A stretch of 64,000 nt of DNA. Source: Simonsiella muelleri ATCC 29453. Lineage in GTDB: Bacteria > Pseudomonadota > Gammaproteobacteria > Burkholderiales > Neisseriaceae. Shown here piece after piece: positions 15,532 to 22,928 of this stretch (its first letter is position 1; the number at the start of each line of letters is the position of its first letter). A program made the translations under genes and the position numbers. The notes under the pieces were generated by a model. That model was not told the origin of the DNA, searched no databases, and was given only the letters and a program-made list of their open reading frames with translations. The stretch is taken from positions 2,170,001-2,234,000 of the forward strand of contig NZ_CP019448.1 of assembly GCF_002951835.1 (NCBI RefSeq). The letters run 5' to 3'.

Positions 15532-16005
15532 TCAGGAAAAAATTTTACAATTCAATTTCTTAATCATGCTTTGATTTAATTCATGTCGCGCTTGCTTTTG
15601 TTCGGGGCTAGGCGAGATAAACGGTTCGGGCGGTTCACGCGCCACCGCAGACGGCGCGACAATCGGTGCTGTTTCGGCTGTCGATTCGGATTCAGTATTT
15701 TGAAATGACTGGACAATTTCCAGCGCCTCCAGCAACAAATCATGCGAATCAAGCGGTGTTTTCAGGCTGCCTGAAACTTTGTCCGACAACAATTTTTGCA
15801 CCGCTTTTTGCCAAAATTCGGCTGGGTAATCTGCCCAAAAATTCGCCGTTTCCACCAAAATCTCAAAGGTTTCTTCCAGCGATAAGGGCTTATCTTTACT
15901 GGAAAATAACTTAATGTATTCAAGCAATAAGCGCGTATGTTCGCCACCCATTTGGGCGATTTGGGCAATGGCACGTTTGGCGAATTTCAGCTCGGTTTCA
16001 CTCAT
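15532..16005 (-). CDS. Uncharacterised phage early protein, 157 residues
   Basis: The N-terminal two-thirds is helical (LKFAKRAIAQIAQMGGEHTR, LEETFEILVETANFWADYPA); the C-terminal third is a proline/serine-rich linker (APIVAPSAVAREPPEPFISP). I do not recognise a family. It lies just upstream of gam and after the plus-strand gene. A DUS is read as SGSLK at about residue 78. Confidence 0.6.
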   Translation of the reverse strand: MSETELKFAKRAIAQIAQMGGEHTRLLLEYIKLFSSKDKPLSLEETFEILVETANFWADYPAEFWQKAVQKLLSDKVSGSLKTPLDSHDLLLEALEIVQSFQNTESESTAETAPIVAPSAVAREPPEPFISPSPEQKQARHELNQSMIKKLNCKIFS

Positions 16006-16036
16006 TTTTTACCCATTTTGCTAAAATCATTTAAAA

Positions 16037-16066
16037 TTGACATTTTTCAATTTCCCATTTAGGTAA
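16037..16066 (+). promoter_or_regulatory. Possible promoter of the plus-strand prophage gene
   Basis: A perfect -35 hexamer TTGACA lies at 16037-16042, 30 bases before the ATG at 16072. The -10 at the 17-bp distance (TAGGTA) is weak. A dedicated promoter is expected because the gene is opposite to the phage early operon, so it could be expressed in the lysogen. Confidence 0.4.
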
Positions 16067-16071
16067 AACTT

Positions 16072-16542
16072 ATGGAAAAATATGAAACATCATCTTATTT
16101 AAGCGTGGCACTCAACTACGATTTGGCGCGTGATTGGTGGGATTTGAGTGATGAGCAACACCATTTTGTGTATGAATTTGTGCTTCACGATTGGGACAAT
16201 TTTGAAAATTGGCTTGCCGAACATAAACAGTCATTTGAAGACTATAAAAGCGGTGGCAAATCACGGCAAAAAGCCATAAAAGCTTACCCCGAACACTATC
16301 CCCTTTTTGTTTATGCACATTGGCTGCACTTGCAAAACGGCGCGCTGCTAAATAGCTTGCTTTCACAATACGGCTATGCAGAGAGTTGTTCAAGAAAGGG
16401 CGCGTATGAAGAAGCAGCCGATTTTTTTGAGCTTCTGTTGGGCGAATACCGAAAACTCCATATTTTGCCGCCAAGCGTGTTTGATGCTGGCGCAGAAGCT
16501 GCTGCTTTACGCAAGGCTGCTCAACCGATAAATGATGATTAA
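16072..16542 (+). CDS. Plus-strand accessory gene (moron candidate) within the early operon
   Basis: The 156-residue acidic, Trp- and Tyr-rich protein (MEKYETSSYLSVALNYDLAR) has segments such as FVLHDWDNFENWLAEHKQSF and EEAADFFELLLGEYRKLHIL. No family is recognised, and it lacks membrane segments. It is transcribed against all surrounding early genes and appears to have its own TTGACA -35, as expected for a moron expressed from the prophage. Roles such as anti-defence or superinfection exclusion are possible but unsupported. Confidence 0.65.
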   Translation: MEKYETSSYLSVALNYDLARDWWDLSDEQHHFVYEFVLHDWDNFENWLAEHKQSFEDYKSGGKSRQKAIKAYPEHYPLFVYAHWLHLQNGALLNSLLSQYGYAESCSRKGAYEEAADFFELLLGEYRKLHILPPSVFDAGAEAAALRKAAQPINDD

Positions 16543-16611
16543 ATTGGGATTGTTTCATTTTTAAAATTCCATAAAATCAAATAGTTAATAAAAACAATAG
16601 GCAAAAAAATA

Positions 16612-16824
16612 TTATGCGGTCTGTTTTTCAGCAGGCTGCTTGCCGCGTTTGGGCTGAATATTGTTGGGCAATTTTGGCACTTTCAGGCTGCCTGAAAACA
16701 GTTTCAGCGAAAAGCCAACCAGTGCGCAAACCGTCAAAATAAACAACACAGGCAAAAGCAATTTCAACCACACCAAAACAGCCTGCAAAAACGTTAAATT
16801 CAAATACCAATCTAAAAAGCTCAT
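16612..16824 (-). CDS. Small phage membrane protein, 70 residues
   Basis: The ATG at 16824 overlaps the TGA of the upstream HTH gene as ATGA and follows GGAGAAA. The product has a hydrophobic region of about 36 residues (WYLNLTFLQAVLVWLKLLLP and VLFILTVCALVGFSLKLF), which could form one or two membrane helices, then a basic tail rich in Lys and Pro. A DUS is read as FSGSLK in the tail. Function unknown. Confidence 0.6.
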   Translation of the reverse strand: MSFLDWYLNLTFLQAVLVWLKLLLPVLFILTVCALVGFSLKLFSGSLKVPKLPNNIQPKRGKQPAEKQTA

Positions 16825-17162
16825 GATTTTTCTCCACATTCGGGTTTGTTTGGGCAACGCTGGCAAGCTCGCCATTGCTGCATTTTTAGAGGATTGTGCG
16901 TAGGGGCAGACGATGTTGCCAATGCCACGCATTCGCTCATGACAATTACTTGATTTTGATGAGGACAATGCACTTGTGCGTAAATCGCAAGCACTTTATC
17001 GCGCACACGGTCGGTTTTACCTTTGTATTTTCGATTGATTATCAAGCTCAAAGTGGTTTTGCTGTAATTCAATTCATCTGCCACTACTCGCATGGTTTTT
17101 GTGGTAATCTGTTTCATTAACAACTCAAACCATTGTTCAGACATATAATCTTGCTCAATCAT
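16821..17162 (-). CDS. HTH regulator with C-terminal cysteine cluster
   Basis: The 113-residue protein has an N-terminal helix-turn-helix (MRVVADELNYSKTTLSLIIN) of the type seen in small phage regulators. A C-terminal Cys cluster (CQRCPNKPEC) is preceded by a CPH, suggesting bound zinc. Its start lies 8 bp inside the preceding gene's end, and the gene is coupled to the 70-residue membrane protein downstream. Such proteins are frequent in Neisserial Mu-like prophages. It could regulate early-to-middle transition; the target is unknown. Confidence 0.65.
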   Translation of the reverse strand: MIEQDYMSEQWFELLMKQITTKTMRVVADELNYSKTTLSLIINRKYKGKTDRVRDKVLAIYAQVHCPHQNQVIVMSECVALATSSAPTHNPLKMQQWRACQRCPNKPECGEKS

Positions 17163-17424
17163 ATTGCACGCCTTTCCTAAAAATCGGTGCGCTGGCAGGT
17201 GCAGATGGTGTCATACGCAGGCTGCCTTTACGTAAAGCATACTGCCCACCCCCACCCGAATGCTTCACAAAACCCAGCTCAATTACATTGTTCAAATAAC
17301 GGCTCAACCGTCTGTCGGTGCAAGGGTGCGTCATATTGATGTGTGCCAACAAAGTGTCATAATCGCAACGGCGCAAAATCTTCAAAGTGCGCCACATCAC
17401 GGCTTCAATCGGCTGTTCTTTCAT
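17155..17424 (-). CDS. Small winged-helix-like phage protein
   Basis: The 89-residue protein (MKEQPIEAVMWRTLKILRRC) has a pattern resembling a winged helix: MTHPCTDRRLSRYLNNVIEL followed by GFVKHSGGGGQYAL as a beta-wing. Its ATG overlaps the MuB stop as ATGA. It is co-transcribed with A and B. A DNA-binding role is inferred from this pattern only. Confidence 0.6.
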   Translation of the reverse strand: MKEQPIEAVMWRTLKILRRCDYDTLLAHINMTHPCTDRRLSRYLNNVIELGFVKHSGGGGQYALRKGSLRMTPSAPASAPIFRKGVQYD

Positions 17425-18149
17425 GGTTTCGCTCCACGTTTTGGTACTTCGCCTTGATAAAACTCAAAGCCTTGCATTTTGCTCACGCTGGCTAAATTCG
17501 CATAATCATAACCATTCAAATCAGCCGCTTGCACCAAATTAACCAAATTCACGGTAACGCGCCTCACCGAGCCGTTCGCCATGTCCACAATTTGTTTCAA
17601 CAAATCTGCTTCAATCCGCAAATTCGGCGCGTACACGCTCGCCAAAATTTCCGCGTCCGCTTGGCTAACTGGCTGCGCTGGAATCCACGACAACACGCGA
17701 CCGTGAAACCGTTCAAACTTCTTCAATTTATTCGGCAACTGCTCTTCGCCTACCAACATAATCGGTGCTTGGCTGCCTTCATAAATATCGCGGACTAACT
17801 CAACCATGCCGTTTTTGTTCAACAAATAATCAGCTTCGTCCAAAATCAAAGGGCGTTGGCTGGCTGCCATTTGCTCACAAATCGCGTCCAAACACGCTGC
17901 TGCGTTTTTCGCAATTGGCAAACCCATTTCAAAACAAATCTTTTCCAGCAGCGTTTTCTTGCTCCACGCGCTGCGAATTTGCACATAATAGGATTGCGTA
18001 CTGTTTGCGACCGCAATCGTGGCAGTCGTTTTGCCGTAGCCACTGGGTCCATACAACACGCCCAAAGCGGGCAAATCGTCCAAACGATTCGTCAAACGTT
18101 CCATTGCGACTTTAACCAAAGTCAAATTTGTAATTTCTGCAAATTTCAT
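17421..18149 (-). CDS. MuB-like transposition ATPase (target selector)
   Basis: The 242-residue AAA+ ATPase (from ATG 18149) has a Walker A GPSGYGKTT at about residues 34-42 and a Walker B LILDEADYL. MuB polymerises on DNA, chooses targets and activates the MuA transposase. Mu B is about 312 residues; this protein is shorter, similar to TniB/MuB proteins of Neisserial prophages. It lies directly downstream of A and couples to the 89-residue gene. Confidence 0.9.
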   Translation of the reverse strand: MKFAEITNLTLVKVAMERLTNRLDDLPALGVLYGPSGYGKTTATIAVANSTQSYYVQIRSAWSKKTLLEKICFEMGLPIAKNAAACLDAICEQMAASQRPLILDEADYLLNKNGMVELVRDIYEGSQAPIMLVGEEQLPNKLKKFERFHGRVLSWIPAQPVSQADAEILASVYAPNLRIEADLLKQIVDMANGSVRRVTVNLVNLVQAADLNGYDYANLASVSKMQGFEFYQGEVPKRGAKP

Positions 18150-18188
18150 GGTAGAATACTCCACAAGTTGTTTAAAAAAGTTTTAGGG

Positions 18189-18222
18189 AACAGTCCAAAC
18201 GCTACATTTGGACTGTTTTTTT
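18189..18222 (+). terminator. Terminator-like hairpin between A and B, oriented to the plus strand
   Basis: A perfect 11-bp stem (AACAGTCCAAA / TTTGGACTGTT) with a short loop is followed on the plus strand by a run of T. In that direction it resembles an intrinsic terminator and would stop antisense transcripts entering A. On the minus strand the hairpin lies in the A-B intercistronic RNA and is not followed by U. Confidence 0.55.
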
Positions 18223-18255
18223 CGTTTCAGGCTACCTGAAAACAGAGCAGCAACA

Positions 18256-20370
18256 TCAAGCCACTTGTTTATTCATGACTTTAAATTCAGGCGTGCGCGT
18301 ATAGCTTACCAACCAGCGTTGCGCCCGTTCAGGTTCGCGCAACAAATCCGCTTCCGACAAAGCCGCCAAGCGCGACCACTCTGCCCATCGTCCAGCTTCC
18401 GTATTCGGTAAATGCCAGCCTTCCGCGTCCAGTACTTCCACCGTTTTCGGCTCGGGCTTGATTTCAGCGCGTGGCAACAAAACCGCTTCTGTCTCACGCT
18501 TGGCTTGCGCCAAATCCACCACCAAACCACCCAAATTCACGCTGCTTTGATGTTCCAAAAGCACAGGTTTCCGCTCCGCTAAAACCTTATCTTTTTGTGC
18601 TTCAATGCGTTTGAGACGTGTTTCATCGCGTTTATCTTTGGCTTGTTCGCGTACCGATTTGGGGAAATAATCGGTGCTGTTGCCATGCCATTCAGCTTTA
18701 CAGATAAAGCGTTGATTGTCATCAAATATCCACACAAATTCAGCGTCTTGCACATCATAGCCCACAATCACTTCCAAACCGTGAAACTCAGTTAAATCAT
18801 GGCTAAAATAAACATTGTTAAACAATTTCACTTTGCCACGTTCCACAGTGCGAACAATTTGTGGTCTAAACAAATAAGCCACTTCATCTTCTGCCACTTT
18901 AATTGGTGGCTCGGACATTTCCGCCAATTTCATTTCCCAAAATTCATTGGGCGACAAATGCCGTTTCAGGCTGCCGTCTTTGGGCAAACTGCGGTGCGGT
19001 TTAGCGTTATAATCAGCAATCAGTTGTTCAATAAAACCTTTGAACTCGTCCCAAGTCGGTACAGGCGAATTGATGATATGCCCCTGCAACTTGATTTCCT
19101 TGCGCGTTTGCAAGAACATTTGCCGTTTGGCTTCGCCGTCCATGTCTTTGCCAATGTAAGTGGCAAACATCTTTGCCGCATGGGTAAACAACTGGTGCGA
19201 CCGTTCAATAGCACCTTTGGCTTGTGCGTTGTAGGCAATGGAATGTTTCATCGTAATGCCCAATCGGTTCATCAAACCCACCGTTTCATCAGTCATCATG
19301 ATGTTTTCAAATCCCTTGCCCCAGTCCACATACCAAATCGCAGGTATGGCAGTTAAACTGGAATGGCTCAATGCTTCCAACACCGTAAACCGACTTTCCG
19401 CAAACCCCACGCTCCAACCCACAATTTTGCGTGTTCCCACGTCCATAACCGTTGTGATTTCAGGGCGAAATGGCAAACCACTCAATGGATTCAACACTTC
19501 CCAATCCACCTGATGACCGTCTGCCGAATAAACTTCGGCAGGTTCAAGATGCCAAAAATCACGCACTTTATGGGGCAGAATGTTTTTCAACTCTTTTGCG
19601 CCTTTTCTGCCACGCTCACGTTTCACCACGCCCATTTTGCTTAACAAGCGTCTGGCTTGATGAATACTGGGCATCTCACCACCTTGCAGACGCCATTGTG
19701 CTTCAAACATTTTGAACGCCAAAGCCACACTGGGCTGGCTGGGCAAGTTGTAAAAACGGTAAAACACATCAAACCAAGTAGGGGCAACCATGTTTTTCTG
19801 TGGTACTTTGGGCATTAAACTTTCTGCCGTTTCGCGTTTGGCAAACCAGCGATAAATCGTGCGTTTATCAGGTAATTTGCCACCACCGCCGCGCTTATCA
19901 CACGCCATCAGCATGGTTTTTGCCAACACTTCATATTCACCGCTTTTTGCCAAAGTAATTGCAGTAATAATGGCTTCTTCACGGCTAATGGGCTGATTTT
20001 GACTTTTGTGTTTTGCCACCAAATCATCAATCGCTTCCAACACCGCTTCACGCGCATCAGCTTGTTGCCGTTGTTTTTGGGTGCTGCCTGAAAGTGCTTC
20101 CTTGTGCGGTGTTGTTTCAGACAATTTAGGCAGGGGAATGGGGACATGAGCCATAACGTGCGCTTTATACAACTCACGAATTTGCTGCATGATTTCAGGC
20201 GGTGGGGCATATTCACGGCGTTTACCGCCTTTGCCGCCTTGACACGCTACTTCGCAAAATTGCCAGTTTTCTTTGGTTGCCTTGTAATGCCAGCCTTGTA
20301 TGGTTGAAGGCACATTGTGTAGCCCCATTGCCAAAAGCTCTGTTAAAGCATAATGTGATTTCAATTCCAT
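18256..20370 (-). CDS. Mu-like transposase A (DDE recombinase)
   Basis: The 704-residue protein starts with a Mu-type DNA-binding domain (MELKSHYALTELLAMGLHNV with QGWHYKATKENWQF). The DDE catalytic core is visible: VYSADGHQVD (Asp about 284), WYVDWGKGFEN (Asp about 349) and AKGAIERSHQ (Glu about 389). The C-terminal region ends in a Lys-rich/MuB-interaction area. It would bind phage ends, cut and join them to target DNA. Mu A has 663 residues. The gene lies 2 bp downstream of ner, and no disruption is seen. Confidence 0.93.
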   Translation of the reverse strand: MELKSHYALTELLAMGLHNVPSTIQGWHYKATKENWQFCEVACQGGKGGKRREYAPPPEIMQQIRELYKAHVMAHVPIPLPKLSETTPHKEALSGSTQKQRQQADAREAVLEAIDDLVAKHKSQNQPISREEAIITAITLAKSGEYEVLAKTMLMACDKRGGGGKLPDKRTIYRWFAKRETAESLMPKVPQKNMVAPTWFDVFYRFYNLPSQPSVALAFKMFEAQWRLQGGEMPSIHQARRLLSKMGVVKRERGRKGAKELKNILPHKVRDFWHLEPAEVYSADGHQVDWEVLNPLSGLPFRPEITTVMDVGTRKIVGWSVGFAESRFTVLEALSHSSLTAIPAIWYVDWGKGFENIMMTDETVGLMNRLGITMKHSIAYNAQAKGAIERSHQLFTHAAKMFATYIGKDMDGEAKRQMFLQTRKEIKLQGHIINSPVPTWDEFKGFIEQLIADYNAKPHRSLPKDGSLKRHLSPNEFWEMKLAEMSEPPIKVAEDEVAYLFRPQIVRTVERGKVKLFNNVYFSHDLTEFHGLEVIVGYDVQDAEFVWIFDDNQRFICKAEWHGNSTDYFPKSVREQAKDKRDETRLKRIEAQKDKVLAERKPVLLEHQSSVNLGGLVVDLAQAKRETEAVLLPRAEIKPEPKTVEVLDAEGWHLPNTEAGRWAEWSRLAALSEADLLREPERAQRWLVSYTRTPEFKVMNKQVA

Positions 20371-20372
20371 TT

Positions 20373-20618
20373 TCAGGCTGCCTCTTCATATAAATGACGA
20401 TAACGTGGGCGAATGCGCTGACCATCTTTTGTCCAACGCTCAGGGAATAATTCATGTAATGGCTTTTGCATAACTGTTGCAATCGCTTTTTCGCCCGATA
20501 AACTTGGCTTCCTTAAAGCCAAACGAACTGCTGATGCGTCCACATTTGTCATTCTTGCTACGTCTGCCAATGTGTAACCTGCCATACGCAGCCTTGCTTT
20601 AATCATTTCAGGGTGCAT
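20373..20618 (-). CDS. ner: Ner-like early repressor (HTH)
   Basis: The 81-residue protein (MHPEMIKARLRMAGYTLADV) has the Ner/Nlp-type helix-turn-helix: YTLADVARMTNVDASAVRLA, followed by the conserved PLHELFPERW. In Mu, Ner down-regulates the early promoter and the repressor promoter. The ATG at 20618 follows AAAGGA. It is the first gene of the early operon, preceded by a 250-nt leader that contains two hairpins and a boxA. Confidence 0.85.
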   Translation of the reverse strand: MHPEMIKARLRMAGYTLADVARMTNVDASAVRLALRKPSLSGEKAIATVMQKPLHELFPERWTKDGQRIRPRYRHLYEEAA

Positions 20619-20650
20619 AGGTTTCCTTTCACTTCAAAAAACACTCAATC

Positions 20651-20685
20651 GGCAGTCCGTACGTCTCATAACCATACAGACTGCC
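20651..20685 (-). other. Hairpin in the early leader RNA
   Basis: An 11-bp inverted repeat GGCAGTCCGTA / TACAGACTGCC (one G-T pair in RNA) lies 33 bases before ner. It lacks a following T run, so a pause or processing site is more likely than a terminator. A second smaller stem, ATAAGGG / CCCTTAT, is at 20717-20740. Confidence 0.55.
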
Positions 20686-20747
20686 TGTTCAATGTTTTTC
20701 ATCATTATTCCTAACCATAAGGGATAAATTCAGCCCTTATTTCTGAT

Positions 20748-20770
20748 GCTTTCCAAGTTGTTAAAGAACA
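20748..20770 (-). promoter_or_regulatory. rrn-like boxA antitermination site in the prophage early leader
   Basis: Read on the minus strand, the leader contains TGTTCTTTAACAACTTGG followed by AAAGC. The same core TCTTTAACAA-TTGGAAAGC occurs before the 23S gene in this window (30832-30855). boxA recruits NusB/NusE and other Nus factors for rRNA antitermination. The position just after the early promoter suggests that the phage uses host antitermination for its long early operon. Confidence 0.7.
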
Positions 20771-20793
20771 AAATCAACAAATCAGGTAAAATG

Positions 20794-20823
20794 GTTTACA
20801 TTTCACGTTTGCGAGATGTAAAC
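20794..20823. promoter_or_regulatory. Palindromic operator candidate GTTTACAT...ATGTAAAC
   Basis: Two perfect 8-bp arms, GTTTACAT and ATGTAAAC, lie 14 bp apart immediately downstream of the predicted early promoter -10. This placement fits a binding site for Ner or the phage repressor. Confidence 0.55.
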
Positions 20824-20851
20824 ATTATAGCTTTAAAGAAAAAACTTTCAA
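20824..20851 (-). promoter_or_regulatory. Predicted early promoter of the prophage
   Basis: On the minus strand a -35 TTGAAA (20846-20851) and a perfect -10 TATAAT (20824-20829) are 16 bp apart. It would transcribe ner, A, B and the downstream early genes. A CTTTAAAG palindrome lies in the spacer, so repressor binding there would block it. Confidence 0.6.
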
Positions 20852-20965
20852 GCTATTTATTGGGGAAATTGGACTATTTTTAATTAAATATTTGATTTCT
20901 ATTTAAATTAACTTTCAAAATAACTTTAAAGATTACTTTAAAGTTAAATTCAAGAGCTTTAAAGT
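20829..20965. promoter_or_regulatory. Cluster of CTTTAAAG palindromes, probable repressor operators
   Basis: The self-complementary 8-mer CTTTAAAG occurs four times (near 20830, 20923, 20936 and 20957) between ner and the repressor gene. The region also contains a CTTTCAA variant. Arrays of this kind between divergent lysogeny genes typically bind the phage repressor; which protein binds these is inferred. Confidence 0.55.
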
Positions 20966-20981
20966 TAGCAAGAGCGTAAAA

Positions 20982-21785
20982 ATGAGCAGTAAATACAAAA
21001 AAAGTGCAGCCGAATTGGTTGAGTTGGCAAAAGATTTAAACGAACAAGGTAGTGAATTGCGCTTGCCTAAAACACCAGCAGGTATTCAATATCGCGCCGA
21101 CAAAGAAAAATGGGATTATGATGAAGTCCCTACACAAGGTGGAAAAAACGGATTAAAAAAAATTTACAACTTACCAAGTTATCTGATTGATGAATTAGAG
21201 AAAAAAGGCTTATCCCATTTGCTGAAAATGGGTAATGATGCACCTGCCGTGGTTGCACCCAAAGCGGTTCAGCCCATTCAGCCAACCCAGCCTGTACCCG
21301 ATTTCATGCGCCAAATGGTGTCAGAATACGATGAGTGGGCAAAATCGCAAGACATCAGCGCCATCGTCCCCGTGCGTTACCACACCAACGTGTTTGGCAG
21401 CGCAGGCAACGGCTACGCCATGCTGGACAACGTCAATACCGAATCCATGTGGTTTCGCGCATCATTTTTTGATGTGCTGGGCGTACCGCCATCACGTTGT
21501 TTCTGCACGCGCGTCAAAGGCGACAGCATGCACCCCACCATCATAGACAGAGGGACAGTCATGTGGGCAATGCAAAGTGTTTACACATCAGAAGGCATTT
21601 ATTTATTTAGACAAGTCAATGAATTGCGAATTAAACGTTTGCAGCGCGTAAACAGCCACACCTACCGCATCATCAGCGACAACAAAGCGTTTTATCCAGT
21701 AGAAACATTGGACTTACGCGAAATGGAAAGCCACGAATTTGAGATTTACGGACGTTACCTGTGGGATTGTGCAATACGCCCGTAA
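20982..21785 (+). CDS. Phage repressor, Mu-type DNA-binding domain plus S24 (LexA-like) domain
   Basis: The 267-residue protein begins with a Mu/MuA-type DNA-binding domain (LPKTPAGIQYRADKEKWDYD), then a linker with Pro and Gln, then a C-terminal S24 peptidase-like domain. Ser182 lies in VKGDSMHPTI and Lys218 in LRIKRLQ, the spacing of the LexA/CI catalytic dyad. RecA-stimulated self-cleavage, and thus SOS-induction, is plausible although no Ala-Gly cleavage site was pinpointed. It would maintain lysogeny and sits divergent from ner. The related N-terminal domain in A suggests shared operator recognition. Confidence 0.85.
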   Translation: MSSKYKKSAAELVELAKDLNEQGSELRLPKTPAGIQYRADKEKWDYDEVPTQGGKNGLKKIYNLPSYLIDELEKKGLSHLLKMGNDAPAVVAPKAVQPIQPTQPVPDFMRQMVSEYDEWAKSQDISAIVPVRYHTNVFGSAGNGYAMLDNVNTESMWFRASFFDVLGVPPSRCFCTRVKGDSMHPTIIDRGTVMWAMQSVYTSEGIYLFRQVNELRIKRLQRVNSHTYRIISDNKAFYPVETLDLREMESHEFEIYGRYLWDCAIRP

Positions 21786-22064
21786 TCATTCCTGATAATT
21801 CCCTGATAGTTTAATGACAAAAATCGCGCAAAATTGATTGGAATTTAATCATTTTTGCGCGAAATTTTGCATTTTGATTTTGGGGCGTGATGTGGTCTTG
21901 TGTGTTGATTTGTTTGCGATTTAGCATGGCGAAAATCCAATCCCACCCATGACAAAACTATCACTACCCCATACTTGAAACCCAAAAAGCAGGCTGCACA
22001 TGGTTTGCCAGAAACCCTGCAAACGACAAAGCTATCCCTTTAGAAAACGCATAAGGAAAACAAT
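21786..22064. other. Prophage left-end (attL) region, exact boundary unresolved
   Basis: In Mu the repressor lies next to the left end, so the phage terminus should be within this 279-bp gap. A strong inverted repeat CGCGCAAAA / TTTTGCGCG at 21824-21861 with AT-rich arms may be the repressor terminator or an end-binding site. I could not identify the TG/CA terminus or a 5-bp target duplication, because the other end lies outside the window. Confidence 0.45.
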
Positions 22065-22928
22065 ATGAATCTAGCCATAACTGGTTCCAGCGGCAACATC
22101 GGCGGCATGGTCGCCCGACACATCAGCACACGCGGTCTGCCGCTTATTCTGCCACTGCGTAACCCCACCAAAGTGCCCTACCTGTCGAACTGCGAGGCAC
22201 GACGTTTTGCCTATGGCGATTTGGAGCTTGCCAAGCAGGCTTTAAATGAGGTGGACGTGCTGTTTATGGTGTCCGCTGCCGAAAGCCCAACGCGTGAACA
22301 AGAGCATTTGACTTTGGTGCAGGCTGCTTCGGAAGCGGGCGTGCAACACATTGTCTATCTCTCTTTTGCTCAAGTGGCGTTGGACAGCACCTTCACGCTG
22401 CTGGCGCGTACCCATGCGGTTACTGAAAATGCAATCCGGCAAACAAATATGCGCTACACCTTTCTGCTCGACAATTTTTACAGTGAGATGATGGCAACGA
22501 TTGCCAACGCAGACAGCATCATCGCTGGCCCTGCTGATGATGGGCGCGTTGCCTGCGTTTCACAGCGTGATGTCGCCCAAGCAGCGGCAAACGTTATCGC
22601 CGACATCGCATGCGGCAACCACCGTCACGACAATCAGACCTACACGCTGACCGGTTCCCAATCATTAAACTTCGCTGAAATAGCCGCCGTCTTAACCGAA
22701 ATCACCAGCAAACCGTACCGCTACCACAATGAAACCGTGGAAGAAGCCTTCGCCAGCCGCAAAGCTGAATATTCTGACACACCCGATTGGCAGATTGAAG
22801 CGTGGGTTTCCACCTACACCGCCATTGCCAAAGGCGAATTCGCTGCCATTTCAGACGACCTACCACAGTTGTTGGGATGGGCATCGCTTAATTTTGAAGA
22901 TGTAGTAAAGGCACAATATGCAAAATAA
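22065..22928 (+). CDS. NmrA/SDR-type NAD(P)-binding oxidoreductase
   Basis: The 287-residue protein has the NAD(P)-binding GSSGNIGGMVARHISTRG motif at its N-terminus and the general layout of atypical SDR/NmrA reductases such as quinone oxidoreductase 2 (QOR2): VLFMVSAAESPTREQEH and VSQRDVAQAAANVI. Quinone or aldehyde reduction is likely but the substrate is unknown. It overlaps the ABC ATPase gene by 11 bp. The GC content and codon choice are higher than in neighbouring genes. It is probably part of the transferred block ending at about 25.4 kb. Confidence 0.75.
   Translation: MNLAITGSSGNIGGMVARHISTRGLPLILPLRNPTKVPYLSNCEARRFAYGDLELAKQALNEVDVLFMVSAAESPTREQEHLTLVQAASEAGVQHIVYLSFAQVALDSTFTLLARTHAVTENAIRQTNMRYTFLLDNFYSEMMATIANADSIIAGPADDGRVACVSQRDVAQAAANVIADIACGNHRHDNQTYTLTGSQSLNFAEIAAVLTEITSKPYRYHNETVEEAFASRKAEYSDTPDWQIEAWVSTYTAIAKGEFAAISDDLPQLLGWASLNFEDVVKAQYAK

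Noticed and set aside
21901..21930. TGTGTTGATT resembling the Mu L end
   Set aside because: Orientation is wrong: this end would point away from the prophage. Treated as coincidence.
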